Positions 12,301-24,285 of a stretch of DNA of 64,000 bases are shown one piece after another. Origin of the DNA: Hypericum androsaemum. Taxonomy: Eukaryota; Streptophyta; Magnoliopsida; Malpighiales; Hypericaceae. The notes below the pieces were generated by a model. The model had not been told where the DNA came from. It searched no databases and saw nothing but the letters and a program-made list of their open reading frames with translations. The stretch spans positions 10,598,221 to 10,662,220 of the forward strand of contig OZ023181.1 in NCBI GenBank assembly GCA_963995505.1. The letters are read 5' to 3'. The position numbers and the translations under genes are program-made. Every line of letters starts with the position of its first letter. The stretch's first letter is position 1.

Positions 12301-14000
12301 ATAAGGCAATAAAAGGCAAGATAAGGCAAGAAAAGGCAAGAAAATGCAAGAAAAGATAATAAAAGGAAAGAAAAGGCAAGAAAAGGCAAGATGAGGCAAG
12401 AAAAGACAAAGAAAAAGCAAGATAAATAAAGAAGAGGGAAAAAAAGGCAAGAAAATGGGAGATAAGGCTAGAAAACGCAAGGAAAAGGTAAGATAAGGAA
12501 AGAAAAGGCATGATAGGGCAAGAAAAAGCAAGTGAAAGGCAAGATATGGAAAGAAAAGGCAAGATAATGCAAGAAAAGGCAAGAAGCGCAAGGAAAAGGT
12601 AAATTAAGGAAAGAAAAGGCAAGAAAATGCAAGGAAAGGCAAGAAAAGGCAAGGCAAGGCAAGAAAAGATAAGAGAAGGCAAGAAAAGGCAAGAAAAGGC
12701 ATGGAGAAGGTAATATAAGGTAAGAAAAGGCAAGAAAAGGAAAAAAAGCCAAGATAAGGTAAGATAAGGAAAGAAATGGCAAGAAAAGGAAAGATAAGGC
12801 AAGGAAAGGCAAGATAAGAATGGAAAAGGCAAGAAAAAGTAAGAAAAGGCAAGAAAAGGCAATGAAAGGCAAGAAAAGGCATTAAAAGGTTAGAAAATGC
12901 AAAGAAAAGACAAGATAAGGAATGAAAAGGCAAGATTAGGCAAGAAAAGGCAAGGAAAATTCAAGAAAAGGCAAGATAAGGAAAGAAAAGACAAGAAAAG
13001 GAAAAATAAGGCAAGATATGGCAAGAAAAGGAAAGAAAATCCAAGAAAAGGCAAGAAAAAGCAAGATAATAAGGCAAGAAAAAGCAAGAAAAGGCAAGAA
13101 AAAGCAAGATAAGGCAAGAAAAATGCAAGAAGAAGGTAAGATAACGAAAGTAATGGCTTGATAAGGCAAGAATAGGAAAGAAAAGGCAAGGAAAAGGCAA
13201 TAAGGCAAGAAAAGGAAAGAAAATTTAAGATAAGGCAAGAAAAGGCATGATAAGTAAGAAAAGGAAAGAAAACGCAAGAAAAAGGCAAGATAAGGAAAAA
13301 AAGGCTAGAAAAGGCATGAAACGAAAGGAAAAGGTAAGATAAGAAGAAGAAAAAGCAAGATAAAGAAAGAAGAGGGCAGAAAAGGAAAGAATATTCAAGA
13401 TAAGGAAACAAAAGGCCAAAAAAGGCAAGAAACGGAAGGACAAGGTAAGATAAGGAAAGAAAAGGCAAGACAAGGCAAGACAAGGCAAGAAAAGACAAGA
13501 GAAGGCAAGAAAAGGAAAAAAAAGGCAAAGAGAAGGTAATAGAAGGTAAGAAAAGGCAAGATAATGCAAGAAAAGGAAAGAAAAGCCAAGATAAGATAAG
13601 ATAAGGAAAGAAAAGGCAAGAAGAGGAAAGATAAGGCAAGAAAAGGCAAGATAAGGATGGAAAAGGCAAGAAAAAGTAAGAAAAGGGAAAAAAAGGCAAG
13701 AAAAGCCAACGTAAAGGCATGATAAGAAAAGAAAAAGCTAGATAAGACAAGAAAAGGCCAGATAAGAGAAGAAAAATACAGGCAAGATAAAGTAAGAAAA
13801 GGCAAGATAAGGCAAGATAATTCAAAAAAAGACAAGATAAGGCAAGATAAGGAAAGAAGAGGCAAGATAAAAAAAGAAAAATGTAAGAAAAAGCAACGAA
13901 AAGGCAAGATAAGGCAAGACAAGCAAGATCAGGCAAGAAAAGGAAAGAAAAGGCAAGAAAAGGCAACGAAAAGGCAAAATAAGACAAGAAAATAAGGAAA
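9331..14000. repeat. Satellite block 3: higher-order repeat copy B
   Basis: Partner of block 1, with the same rare variants in the same order from 9540 to about 12970. It differs from copy A by many single-base changes and by decamer gains and losses that move the offset between 9071 and 9410. It is more diverged than the 4.9-kb pair at the right end of the window. No gene or unrelated insertion. Confidence 0.8.
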
Positions 14001-17000
14001 GAAAAGGCAAAATAAGGCAAGAAAATGCCAGATAAGGCAAGAAAAGGCATGGAAAAGGCAAGAAAAGCCAAGAAAAATACAAGATAAGGCAAGAAAATGC
14101 AAGCTAAGGTAAAAAAAGATAGTAAAAGGCAAGATAAGGAAAGCAAAGGTAATAAAAGGCAAGAAAAGGCAAGATAAGGCAAGAAAATGCAAGAAAAGGC
14201 AAGGAAAGCAAGAAAAGGCAAGGAGAAAGCAAGATATGGCAAGAAAAGGCAGGAAAAGGGAATATATGACTAGAAAAGGAAAGAAAAGTAATGAAAAGGC
14301 AAGATTCAGAAAGAAAAGGCAAGAAAAGGAAAGATAATATGGCAAGAAAAGGCAATAAAAGGCAAGAGAAAGCAAGAACTGTCAAGGAAAAGGCAAGCTA
14401 AGGAAAGAAAAGGTTTGATAAGGCAAGAAAAGGAAAGGAAAAGGAAAGATAAGGCAAGAAAAGGCATGATAACGCAAGAAAAGGCAAGGAAAATGTAAGA
14501 TAAGGAAAGTTAAGGGAAGAAAAGGCAAGGAAAGGCAAGAAAAGGAAAGAAAAAGCAAGAAATGGTTAAAAAAGGCAAGATAAGTCAAGAAAAGGTAAGA
14601 GAATGAAAGAAAAGGCAAGAAAAGGTAAAAATAGGCAAGATAAGGCAAGAACAGGTAAGAGAATAAAAGAAAAGGCAAGAACAGGCAAGGAAAAGGCAAG
14701 ATAAAGAAAGAAAGGGCAAGGAAAAGGAAAGATATAGAAAGAAAAGGCAAGAAAAGGCAAGATAAGGCAAGAAAAGATAATAAAAGGCAAGATAAGGTAT
14801 GAAATGGCAAGAAGAGGCAAGAAAAGGAAAGAAAAGGAAAGAAAAGGCAATGAAAAGGAAAGATAAGACAAGAAAAGGTAAGAAAAGGAAAAAAAGGTAA
14901 GAAAAGCCAACGAAAAGGCAAGACAAGGAAAGGAAAAGCTAGATAAGACAAGAAAAGGCTAGATATGGGAAGAAAAGGCAGGGAAAAGGAAAGAAAAGGC
15001 AAGAAAAGGAAAAAAAAATACAATAAAAGGCAAGATAGAGGAAGAAAAGGCAAGATAAAGTAAGAAAAGGTAAGATAAGGCAAGAAAACATAATAAAAGG
15101 CAAGATTAGGAAAGAAGAGGCAAGATAAGGCAATAAAAAACAACGAAAAGGTAAGATAAGGCAAGAAAAGGCAAGATCAGGCAAGAAAAAGAAAGAAAAG
15201 GCAAGAAAAGGAATCGAGAAGGCAAGATAAGGAAAGAAAAGGAAAAATAAGGAAAGAAAATGCCAGATAAGGCAAGAAAATGCAAGGAAAAGGAAAGAAA
15301 TGGCAAGATAAGGCAAGAAAAGGCAAGGAAAATACAAGATAAGGCAAGAAAATGCAAGCTAAGGCAAGAAAAGGCAAGATAAGGCAAGAAAATACAAGAT
15401 AAGGCAAGAAAAGGCAAGGAAAAGGCAAGATAATGTAAGAAAAGGCAAGATAAGGAATGAAAATAAAATAAGGCAAGATAAGGCAAGAAAAGGCAAGAAA
15501 AGGTAAGAAATGGAAAGAAAAGGCATGAAAAGGGAAGAGAAGGAAAGAAAAGGCAAGAACAGGCAGGGAAAAGGCAAGATAAGTAATGAAAGGCAAGAAA
15601 AGGCAAGTAAAAGGAAAAAAAGGCTAGAAAAAGCAAGGAAAGGAAAGATAAGGCAATAAAAAGGCAAGATATGGAATGAAAAGGCAAGATAAGGCAAGAC
15701 AAGGCTATAAAAAGGAAGAAAATGCAAGAAAAGGCAAGAAAAGGCATGAAAAGGCAAGAAAATGCAAGAAAATGCATGAAAAGACAATAAGAGGAAAGAA
15801 AAGGCAAGATAAGGCAAGAAAAGGTAAGATGAGGCATGAAAAGGTAAGAAAAGGGAAAGAAAAAGAAAGATAAGGAAAGAAGAGGCAAGAAATGACAAGA
15901 AAATGCAAGATAAGGCAAGAAAAAGCAAGATAAGGAAAGAAAAGAAAAGAAACACAAGGAAAAGGCAAGATAAGAAAAGAAAAGGAAAGAAAAGACAAGA
16001 AAGGGCAAGACAAGGCAAAAAAAGGCAAGGAATATAAGGTAAGAAAATGCAAGATAAGGCAAGAAAATGAAAGAAAAGGCAAGATAAGGAAAGAAAAGGC
16101 AAGAAAAGGAAAGATAAGGCAAGAAAAGGCAAGATAAGACAAAAAAAGACAATAAAAGGTATAATAAGGAAAGAAGGGGCAAGATAAGACAAGAAAAAGC
16201 AATGAAAAGGCAACATAAGGCAAGAAAAGGCAAGATAAGCCAAGAAAAGGAAAGAAAAGGAAAGAAAAGACAAGAAATGGCAATGAAAAGGCAAATTAAG
16301 GAAAGAAAAGGCAAGATAAAGTAAGAAAATGCCAAATAAGGCAAGAAAAAGCAAGGAAAAGGAAAGAAAAGGCAATATAAGGCAAGAAAAGGAATGGAAA
16401 ATACAATGTAAGGCAAGAAAAGGCAAGCTAAGGAAATAAAATGCAAGATAAGGCAAGAAAAGGAAAGGAAAAGGCAAGACAAGGAAAGAAAAGAAAAGAA
16501 GATAAGGTAAGAAAATGCAAGATAAGGAAAGAAAATAAGATAAGGCAAGAAAATGCAAGATAAGGCAAGATAAGGCAAGAAAAGACATTAAAAGGCAAGA
16601 TAAGGTATGAAATGGCAAGAAGAGACAAGAAAAGGTAAGAAAAGAAAAGAAAAGGCAACGACAAAGCAAGATAAAGAAAGAAAAGGCAAGACAAGACAAG
16701 AAAAGGTAAGAAAAGGAAAAAAAAGGTAAGAAAAGCCAACGAAAAGGCAAGATAAGGAAAGGAAAGGCTAGACAAGACAAGACAAGAAAAGGACAGATAT
16801 GGGAAGAAAAGGCAAGAAAAAGGAAAGAAAAGGCAAGAAAAGGAAAAAAAAAGACAATAAAAGGCAATATAAAGGAAGAAAAGGCAAGATAAAGCAAGAA
16901 AAGGCAAGATAAGGAAAAAAAAGGCAATAAAAGGCAAGATCACGAAAGAAGAGGCAAGAAAAGGCAATAAAAAGCAACAAAAAGGTAAGATAAGGCAAGA

Positions 17001-20000
17001 TAAAGCAAGATCAGGCAAGAAAAAGAAAGAAAAGGCAAGTAAAGAAAACGAGAAGGCAAGATAAGGAAAGAAAAGGAAAAATAAGGCAAGAAAATGCCAG
17101 ATAAGGCAAGAAAAGGCAAGGAAAAGGAAAGAAATGGCAAGATAAGGCAAGAAAAGGCAAGGAAAATACAAGATAAGGCAAGAAAATGCAAGCTAAAGCA
17201 AGAAAAGACAAGATAAGGCAAGAAAATGCTCTTATAAGGCAAGAAAAGGCAAGGAAAAGGCAAGACAAGGAAAGAAAAGAAGATAAGGTAAGAAAATGCA
17301 AGATAAGGAAAGAAAATAAGATAAGGCAAGACAAGGCAGGAAAAGGCAAGAAAAGGCAAGAAAATGAAATATAAGGTAAAATATGGCAATAAAAGGCAAG
17401 AAAAGGTAATAAATGGCAAGAAAAGGCAAGAAAAGGCAAGATAAGGTAAGAAAAGGAAGGAAAAGGCAAGAAAAGCCAACGAAAAGGCAAGATAAGGAAA
17501 GAAAAAGCTAGATAAGACAAGAAAAGGCCAGATAAGGGAAGAAAAATACTGGCAAGATAAAGTAAGAAAAGGCAAGATAAGGCAAGATAATTCAAAAAAA
17601 GATAAGATAAGGCAAGATAAGGAAAGAAGAGGCAAGATAAAAAAATGTAAGAAAAAGCAACGAAAAGGCAAGATAAGGCAAGAAAAGCAAGATCAGGCAA
17701 GAAAAGGAATGAAAAGGCAAGAAAAGGAAAGAAAAGGCAACAAAAGGCAACAAAAAGGCAAAATAAGGCAAGAAAATACGGAAAGAAAAGGCAAAATAAG
17801 GCAAGAAAATGCCAGATAAGGCAAGAAAAGGCAAGGAAAAGGCAAGAAAAGGAAAGAAAAATACAAGATAAGACAAGAAAAGGCAAGCTAAGGTAAAAAA
17901 AGATAGTAAAAGGCAAGATAAGGAAAGAAAAGGCATGATAAGGCAAGAAAAGGCAAGGAAAGGCAAGAAAATGCAAGGAAAGGCAAGAAAATACAGTAAA
18001 AAGCAAGACAAGGCAAGGAAAATTCAAGAAAAGGCAATGAGAAAGCAAGTTATGGCAAGAAAAGGCAGGAAAAAGGAATATATGACTAGAAAAGGAAAGA
18101 AAAGCAATGAAAAGGCAAGATACAGAAAGAAAAGGCAAGAAAATGAAAGATAATATAGCAAGAAAAGGCAAGAAAAGGCAAGAAAAGGTAAGAAAAGTCA
18201 AGGAAAAGGAAAGCTAAGGAAAGAAAAGGTATGATAAGGCAAGAAAAGGAAAGGAAAAGGAAAGAAAAGGCAAGAAAAGGCATGATAAGGCAAGAAAAGG
18301 CAAGGAAAAGGTAAGATAAGGAAAGTTAAGGGAAGAAAAGGCAATGAAGGGCAAGAAAAGGAAAGAAAAGGCAAGGAAAGGAAAGAAAAGGCAAGGAAAG
18401 GTTAAAAAAGGCAAGATAAGTCAAAAAAAGGTAAGAGAATGAAAGAAAAGGCAAGAAAAGGTAAAAATAGGCAAGATAAGGCAAGAAAAGGTAAGAGAAT
18501 AAAAGGAAGGGCAAGAACAGGCAAGGAAAAGGAAAGATATGGAAAGAAAAGGCAAGATAAGGCAAGAAAAGGCAGGAAAAGATAATAAAAGGCAAGATAA
18601 GGTATTAAATGGCAAGAAGAGGCAAGAAAAAGTATGAAAAGGAAAGAAAAGGCAATGAAAAGGCAAGAAAAGACAAGAAAATGTAAGAAAAGAAAAAAAA
18701 GGTAAGAGAAGCCAACGAAAAGGCAAGACAAGGAAAGGAAAAGCTAGATAAGACAAGAAAAGGCCAGATATAGGAAGAAAAGGCAGGGAAAAGGAAATAA
18801 AAGGCAAGAAAAGGAAAAAAAAAGACAATAAAAGGCAAGATAAAGGAAGAAAAGGCAAGATAAAGTAAGAAAAGGCAAGATAAGGAAAGAAAAGAAAAGA
18901 AAAGGCAAGATCAGGAAAGAAGAGGCAAGATAAGGCAATAAAAAACAACAAATAGGTAAGATAAGGCAAGAAAAGGCAAGATCAGGCAAGAAAAAGAAAG
19001 AAAAGGCAAGAAAAGGAAATGAGAAGGCAAGATAAGGAAAGAAAAGGGAAAATAAGGCAAGAAAATGCCAGATAAGGCGAGAAAAGGCAAGGAAAAGGAA
19101 AGAAATGGCAAGATAAGGCAAGAAAAGGCAAGTAAAATACAAGATAAGGCAAGAAAATGCAAGCTAAGGCAAGAAAAGGCAAGATAAGGCAAGAAAATGC
19201 AAGATAAGGCAAGAAAAGGCAAGGAAAAGGCAAGATAAGGAAAGAAAAGAAGATAAGGTAAGAAAAGGCAAGATAAGGAATGAAAACAAAATAAGACAAG
19301 AAAAGGCAAGATAAGGCATGAAAAGGCAAGAAAAGGTAAGAAATGGAAAGAAAAGGCATGAAAAGGGAAGAAAAGGAAAGAAAAGGCAAGAACAGGCAGA
19401 GAAAAGGCAAGATAAGTAATGAAAAGGCAAGAAAAGGCAAGTAAAAGGAAAGAAAAGGCTAGAAAAAGCAAGGAAAGGAAAGATAAGGCAATAAAAATGC
19501 AAGATATGGAATGAAAAGGCAAGATAAGGCAAGAAAAGGCTATAAAAAGGAAGAAAAGGCAATATAAGGCAAGATAAGGCAAGATAAGGCAAGAAAACTC
19601 AAGAAAATGCAAGAAAAGGCAAGAAAAGGCAAAAAAAAGCAAGATAAGGCAAGAAAAGGCAAGAAAAAGCTAGATAAGGAAAGAAAAGGCATAATAGGGC
19701 AAGAAAAGACAAGGAAAAGGCAAGATAACGTAAGAAAAGGCAAGAAACACAAGGAAAAGGCAAGATAAGAAAAGAAAAGGCAAGAAAAGACAAGAAAGGG
19801 CAAGACAAGGCAAGAAAAGACCTGATAAGGCAAGAAAAGATAAAAAAAAAGCCAAGGAGAAGATAATATAAGGTAAGAAAAGGCAAGATAAGGCAAGAAA
19901 ATGAAAGAAAAGGCAAGATAAGGAAAGAAAAGGCAAGAAAAGGAAAGATAAGGCAAGAAAAGGTAAGATAAGACAAAACAAGACAATAAAAGGTATGATA

Positions 20001-23000
20001 AGGAAAGAAGGGGCAAGATAAGGCAAGAAAAAGCAACGAAAAGGCAACATAAGGCAAGAAAAGGCAAGATAAGCCAAAAAAAGGTAAGAAAAGGCAAGAA
20101 ATGGCAACGAAAAGGAAAATTAAGGAAAGAAAAGGCAAGATAAAGTAAGAAAATGCCAAATAAGGCAAGAAAAAGCAAGGAAAAGGAAAGAAAAGGCAAT
20201 ATAAGGCAAGAAAAGGCATGGAAAATAGAAGATGAGGCAAGAAAAGGCAAGCTAAGGCAAAAAAAGAGAATAAAAGGCAAGATAAGGAAAGAAAAGGTAA
20301 TAAAAGGCAAGATAAGGAAAAAAAATGCATGATAAGGCAAGAAAAGGCAAGGAAAAGGCAAGACAAGGAAAGAAAAGAAGATAAGGTAAGAAAATGCAAG
20401 ATAAGAAAAGAAAATAAGATAAGGCAAGAAAATGCAAGATAAGGCAAGATATTGCAAGAAAAGGCAAGAAAAGGTAAGAAATGGAAAGAAAAGGAAAGAA
20501 AAGGGAAGAAAAGGAAAGAAAAGGCATGAACAGGCAAGGAAAAGCCAAGATAAGGAATGAAAAGGCAAGGAGAAGGCAAGAAAAAGTAAGGAAAGGCAAG
20601 ATAAGGCAAGAAAAAGGCAAGATATTGAAAGAAAAAGCAAGATAAGGCAAGATAAGGCTAAAAAAGCTAAAAAAAGGCAAGAAAAGGCAAGAAAATGCAA
20701 GCAAAGACAATAAAAGGAAAGAAAAGGCAATATAAGGAAAGAAAAGGAAAGAAGATGGAAGAAATGGCAAGCAAATGCAAGAGAAGGTAAGAAAAGGCAC
20801 AAAAAAGCAAGATAAGGCACGAAAAGGCAAGTAAAAGGCAAGATAAGGAAAGAAAAGGCATGACAGGGCAAGAAAAGGCAAGGAAAAAGCAAGATAAGGA
20901 AAGAAAATGCAATATAAGATAAGAAAAGGCAAGAAACGCAGGGAAAATGCAAGATAAAGAAAGAAAAGGCAAGAAAGGGCAAGAAAGGGCAAGAAAAGGC
21001 AAGACAAGGCAAGAAAAGACAAGATAAGGCTAGAAAAGGCAAAATAAGGCAAGGAGAAGGTAATATAAGGTAAGAAATGACAAGATAAGGCAAGAAAAGG
21101 AAAGAGAATAAAAGAAAAGGCAAGAACAGGCAAGGAAAAGGCAAGATAAAGAAAGAAAGGGCAAGAAAAGGCAAGGAAAAGGAAAGATATGGAAAGAAAA
21201 TGCAAGATAAGGCAAGAAAAGGCAAGAAAAGGCAAGAAAAGACATTAAAAGGCAAGAGAAGGTATGAAATGGCAAGAAGAGATAAGAAAAGGCAAGAAAA
21301 GGAAAGAAAAGGCAACGAAAAGGCAAGATAAAGAAAGAAAAGGCAAGACAAGACAAGAAAAGGTAAGAAAAGGAAAAAAAAGGTAAGAAAAGCCAACGAA
21401 AAGGCAAGATTAGGAAAGGAAAGGCTAGACAAGATAAGAAAAGGCCAGATATGGGAAGAAAAGGCAAGAAAAAGGAAAGAAAAGGCAAGAAAAGGTAAAA
21501 AAAGACAATAAAAGGCAAGATAAAGGAAGAAAAGGCAAGATAAAGTAAGAAAAGGCAAGATAAGGCAAAAAAAGGCAATAAAAGGCAAGATCAGGAAAGA
21601 GGAGTAAAGATAAGGCAAGAAAAGGCAATAAAAAGCAACAAAAAGGTAAGATAAGGCAAGAAAAGGCAAGATCAGGCAAGAAAAAGAAAGAAATGGCAAG
21701 TAAAGGAAATGAGAAGGCAAGATGAGGAAAGAAAAGCAAAAATAAGGCAAGAAAATGCTAGATAAGGCTAGAAAAGGCAAGGAAAAGGAAAGAAATGGCA
21801 AGATAAGGCAAGAAAAGGCAAGGAAAATACAAGAAAATGCAAGCTACGGCAAGAAAAGGCAAGATAAGGCAAGAAAATGCAAGATAAGGCAAGAAAAGGC
21901 AAGGAAAAGGCAAGATAAGGAAAGAAAAGAAGATAAGGTAAGAAAAGGCAAGATAAGGAATGAAAATAAAATAAGGCAAGAAAAGGCAAGATAAGGCAAG
22001 AAAAGGCAAGAAAAGGTAAGAAATGGAAAGAAAAGGCATGAAAAGGGAAGAAAAGGAAAGAAAAGGCAAGAACAGGCAGGGAAAAGGCAAGATAAGTAAT
22101 GAAAAGGAAGAAAAGGCAAGTAAAAGGAAAGAAAAGGCTAGAAAAAGCAAGGAAAGGAAAGATAAGGCAATAAAAATGCAAGATATGGAATGAAAAGGCA
22201 AGATTAGGCAATAAAAAGGAAGAAAATGCAATTTAAGGCAAGAAAATGCAAGAAAAGATAATAAAAGGAAAGAAAAGGCAAGATAAGGCAAGAAAAGGTA
22301 AGATAAGGCATGAAAAGGTAAGAAAAGGGAAAGAAAAAGCAAGATAAGGAAAGAAGAGGGAAGAAATGATAAGAAATTGCAAGATAAGGCAAGAAAATGC
22401 AAGAAAAACTAAGAAAAGGCAAGAAAAATGCAAGATAAGGAAAGAAAAGGCATGATAGGGCAAGATAAGACAAGGAAAAGGCAAGATAACGTAAGAAAAG
22501 GCAAGAAACACAAGGAAAAGGCAAGATAAGAAAAGTAAAGGCAAGAAAAGATAAGAAAGGGCAAGACAAGGCAAGAAAAGACGTGATAAGGCAAGAAAAG
22601 GCAAAAAAAAGGCAAGGAGAAGATAATATAAGGTAAGAAAAGGCCTGATAAGTCAAGAAAATGAAAGAAAAGGCAACGTAAGGAAAGAAAAGGCAAGAAA
22701 AGGAAAGATAAGGCAAGAAAAGGCAAGATAAGACAAGAAAAAGTAAGAAAAGGAAAAAAAGGCAAGAAAAGTCAATGAAAAGGCAAGATAAGGAAAGAAA
22801 AGGCAAGATAAGACAAGAAAAGGCTAGATAAGCCAAGAAAAGGCAAGGAAAAGGAAAGAAAAGGCAAGAAAAGGAAAGATAAGGCAAGGAAAATGTAAGA
22901 TAAAGTAAGAAAAGGCAAGATAAGGCAAAAAAAAGACAATAAAAGGTATGATAAGGAAAGAAGAGGCAAGATAAGGCAAGAAAAAGCAACGAAAAGGCAA

Positions 23001-24200
23001 CATAAGGCAAGAGAAGGCAAGATAAGCCAAGAAAAGGTAAGAAAAGGAAAGAAAAGGCAAGAAATGGCAACGAAAAGGCAAGATAAGGAAAGAAAAGGCA
23101 AGATAAAGTAAGAAAATGCCAAATAAGGCAAGAAAAAGCAAGGAAAAGGAAAGAAAAGGCAATATAAGGCATGAAAAGGCATGGAAAATACAATATAAGG
23201 CAAGAAAAGGCAAGCTAAGGCAAAAAAAGATAATAAAAGGCGAGATAAGGAAAGAAAAGGTAATAAAAGGGAAGAAAAGGCAGGATAAGGAAATAAAATG
23301 CAAGATAAGGCAAGAAAAGGCAAAGAAAAGGCAAGACAAGGAAAGAAAAGAAGATAAGGTAAGAAAATGCAAGATAAGGAAAAAAATAAGATAAGGCAAA
23401 AAAATGCAAGATAAGGCAAGATATTGAAAGAAAAGGCAAGAAAATGTAAGAAATGGAAAAAAAGGCAAGCTAAGGCAAGAAAAGATAATAAAAGGCAAGA
23501 AAAGGAAAGAAAAGGCATGAACAGGCAAGAAAAGGCAAGATAAGGAATGAAAAGGAATGGATAAGGCAAGAAAAAGCAAGGAAAGGCAAGATAAGGCAAG
23601 AAAAAGGCAAGATATGGAAAGAAAAAGCAAGATAAGGCTAAAAAATCAAGAAAAGGCAGATAAGGCAAGAAAAGGCAAGAAAATGCAAGCAAAGACAATA
23701 AAAGGAAAGAAAAGGCAATATAAGGATAGAAAAGGAAAGAAGAGGGAAGAAATGGCAAGAAAATGCAAGAGAAGGTAAGAAAAGGCACGAAAGAGCAAGA
23801 TAAGGCAAGAAAAGGCAAGGAAAAGGCAAGATAAGGAAAGAAAAGGCATGACAGGGCAAGTAAAGGCAAGATAAATGCAAGATAAGGAAAGAAAAGGCAA
23901 TATAAGATAAGAAAAGGCAAGAAACGCAAGGAAAAGGCAAGATAAAGAAAGAAAAGGCAAGAAAAGGCAAGAAAGGGCAAGAAAAGGCAAGACAAGGCAA
24001 GAAAAGACAAGATAAGGCTAGAAAAGGCAAAATAAGGCAAGGAGAAGGTAATATAAGGTAAGAAAAGACAAGATAAGGCAAGAAAAGGAAAGAAAAGGCA
24101 AGATAAGGAAAGAAAAGGCAAGAAAAGGAAAGATAAGGCAAGAAAAAGCAAGATAAGACAAGAAAAAGTAAGAAAAGGAAAAAAAGGCAAGAAATGCCAA
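14001..24200. repeat. Satellite block 4: higher-order repeats of 3.8, 2.7 and 3.0 kb
   Basis: A marker AATATATGAC lies at 14261 and 18077 (offset 3816). AACAGGCAG followed by AAGTAATGAAA lies at 15558, 19391 and 22071 (3833, then 2680). AAACACAAGG lies at 15950, 19745 and 22506 (3795, 2761). CATGAACAGG lies at 20525 and 23516 (2991). Three to four copies of one segment are thus present with unequal spacing, as expected from unequal exchange followed by internal deletion of decamers. No gene. Confidence 0.85.
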
Positions 24201-24204
24201 CGAA

Positions 24205-24285
24205 AAAGCTAAGGATGGAGAAGGCAAGAAAAAGCTAAGGATGGAGAAGGCAAGCTAAGGATGGAGAAGGCAAGAAAAAGCTAGA
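24205..24285. repeat. Short triplication of a GCTAAGGATGGAGAAGGCAAG unit
   Basis: Three consecutive copies of a 21-base core, GCTAAGGATGGAGAAGGCAA plus G. Copies one and two are separated by AAAAA, while copies two and three abut directly. The variant is rare elsewhere in the array, so this is a local expansion of a variant unit with a non-decameric repeat length. Confidence 0.85.
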
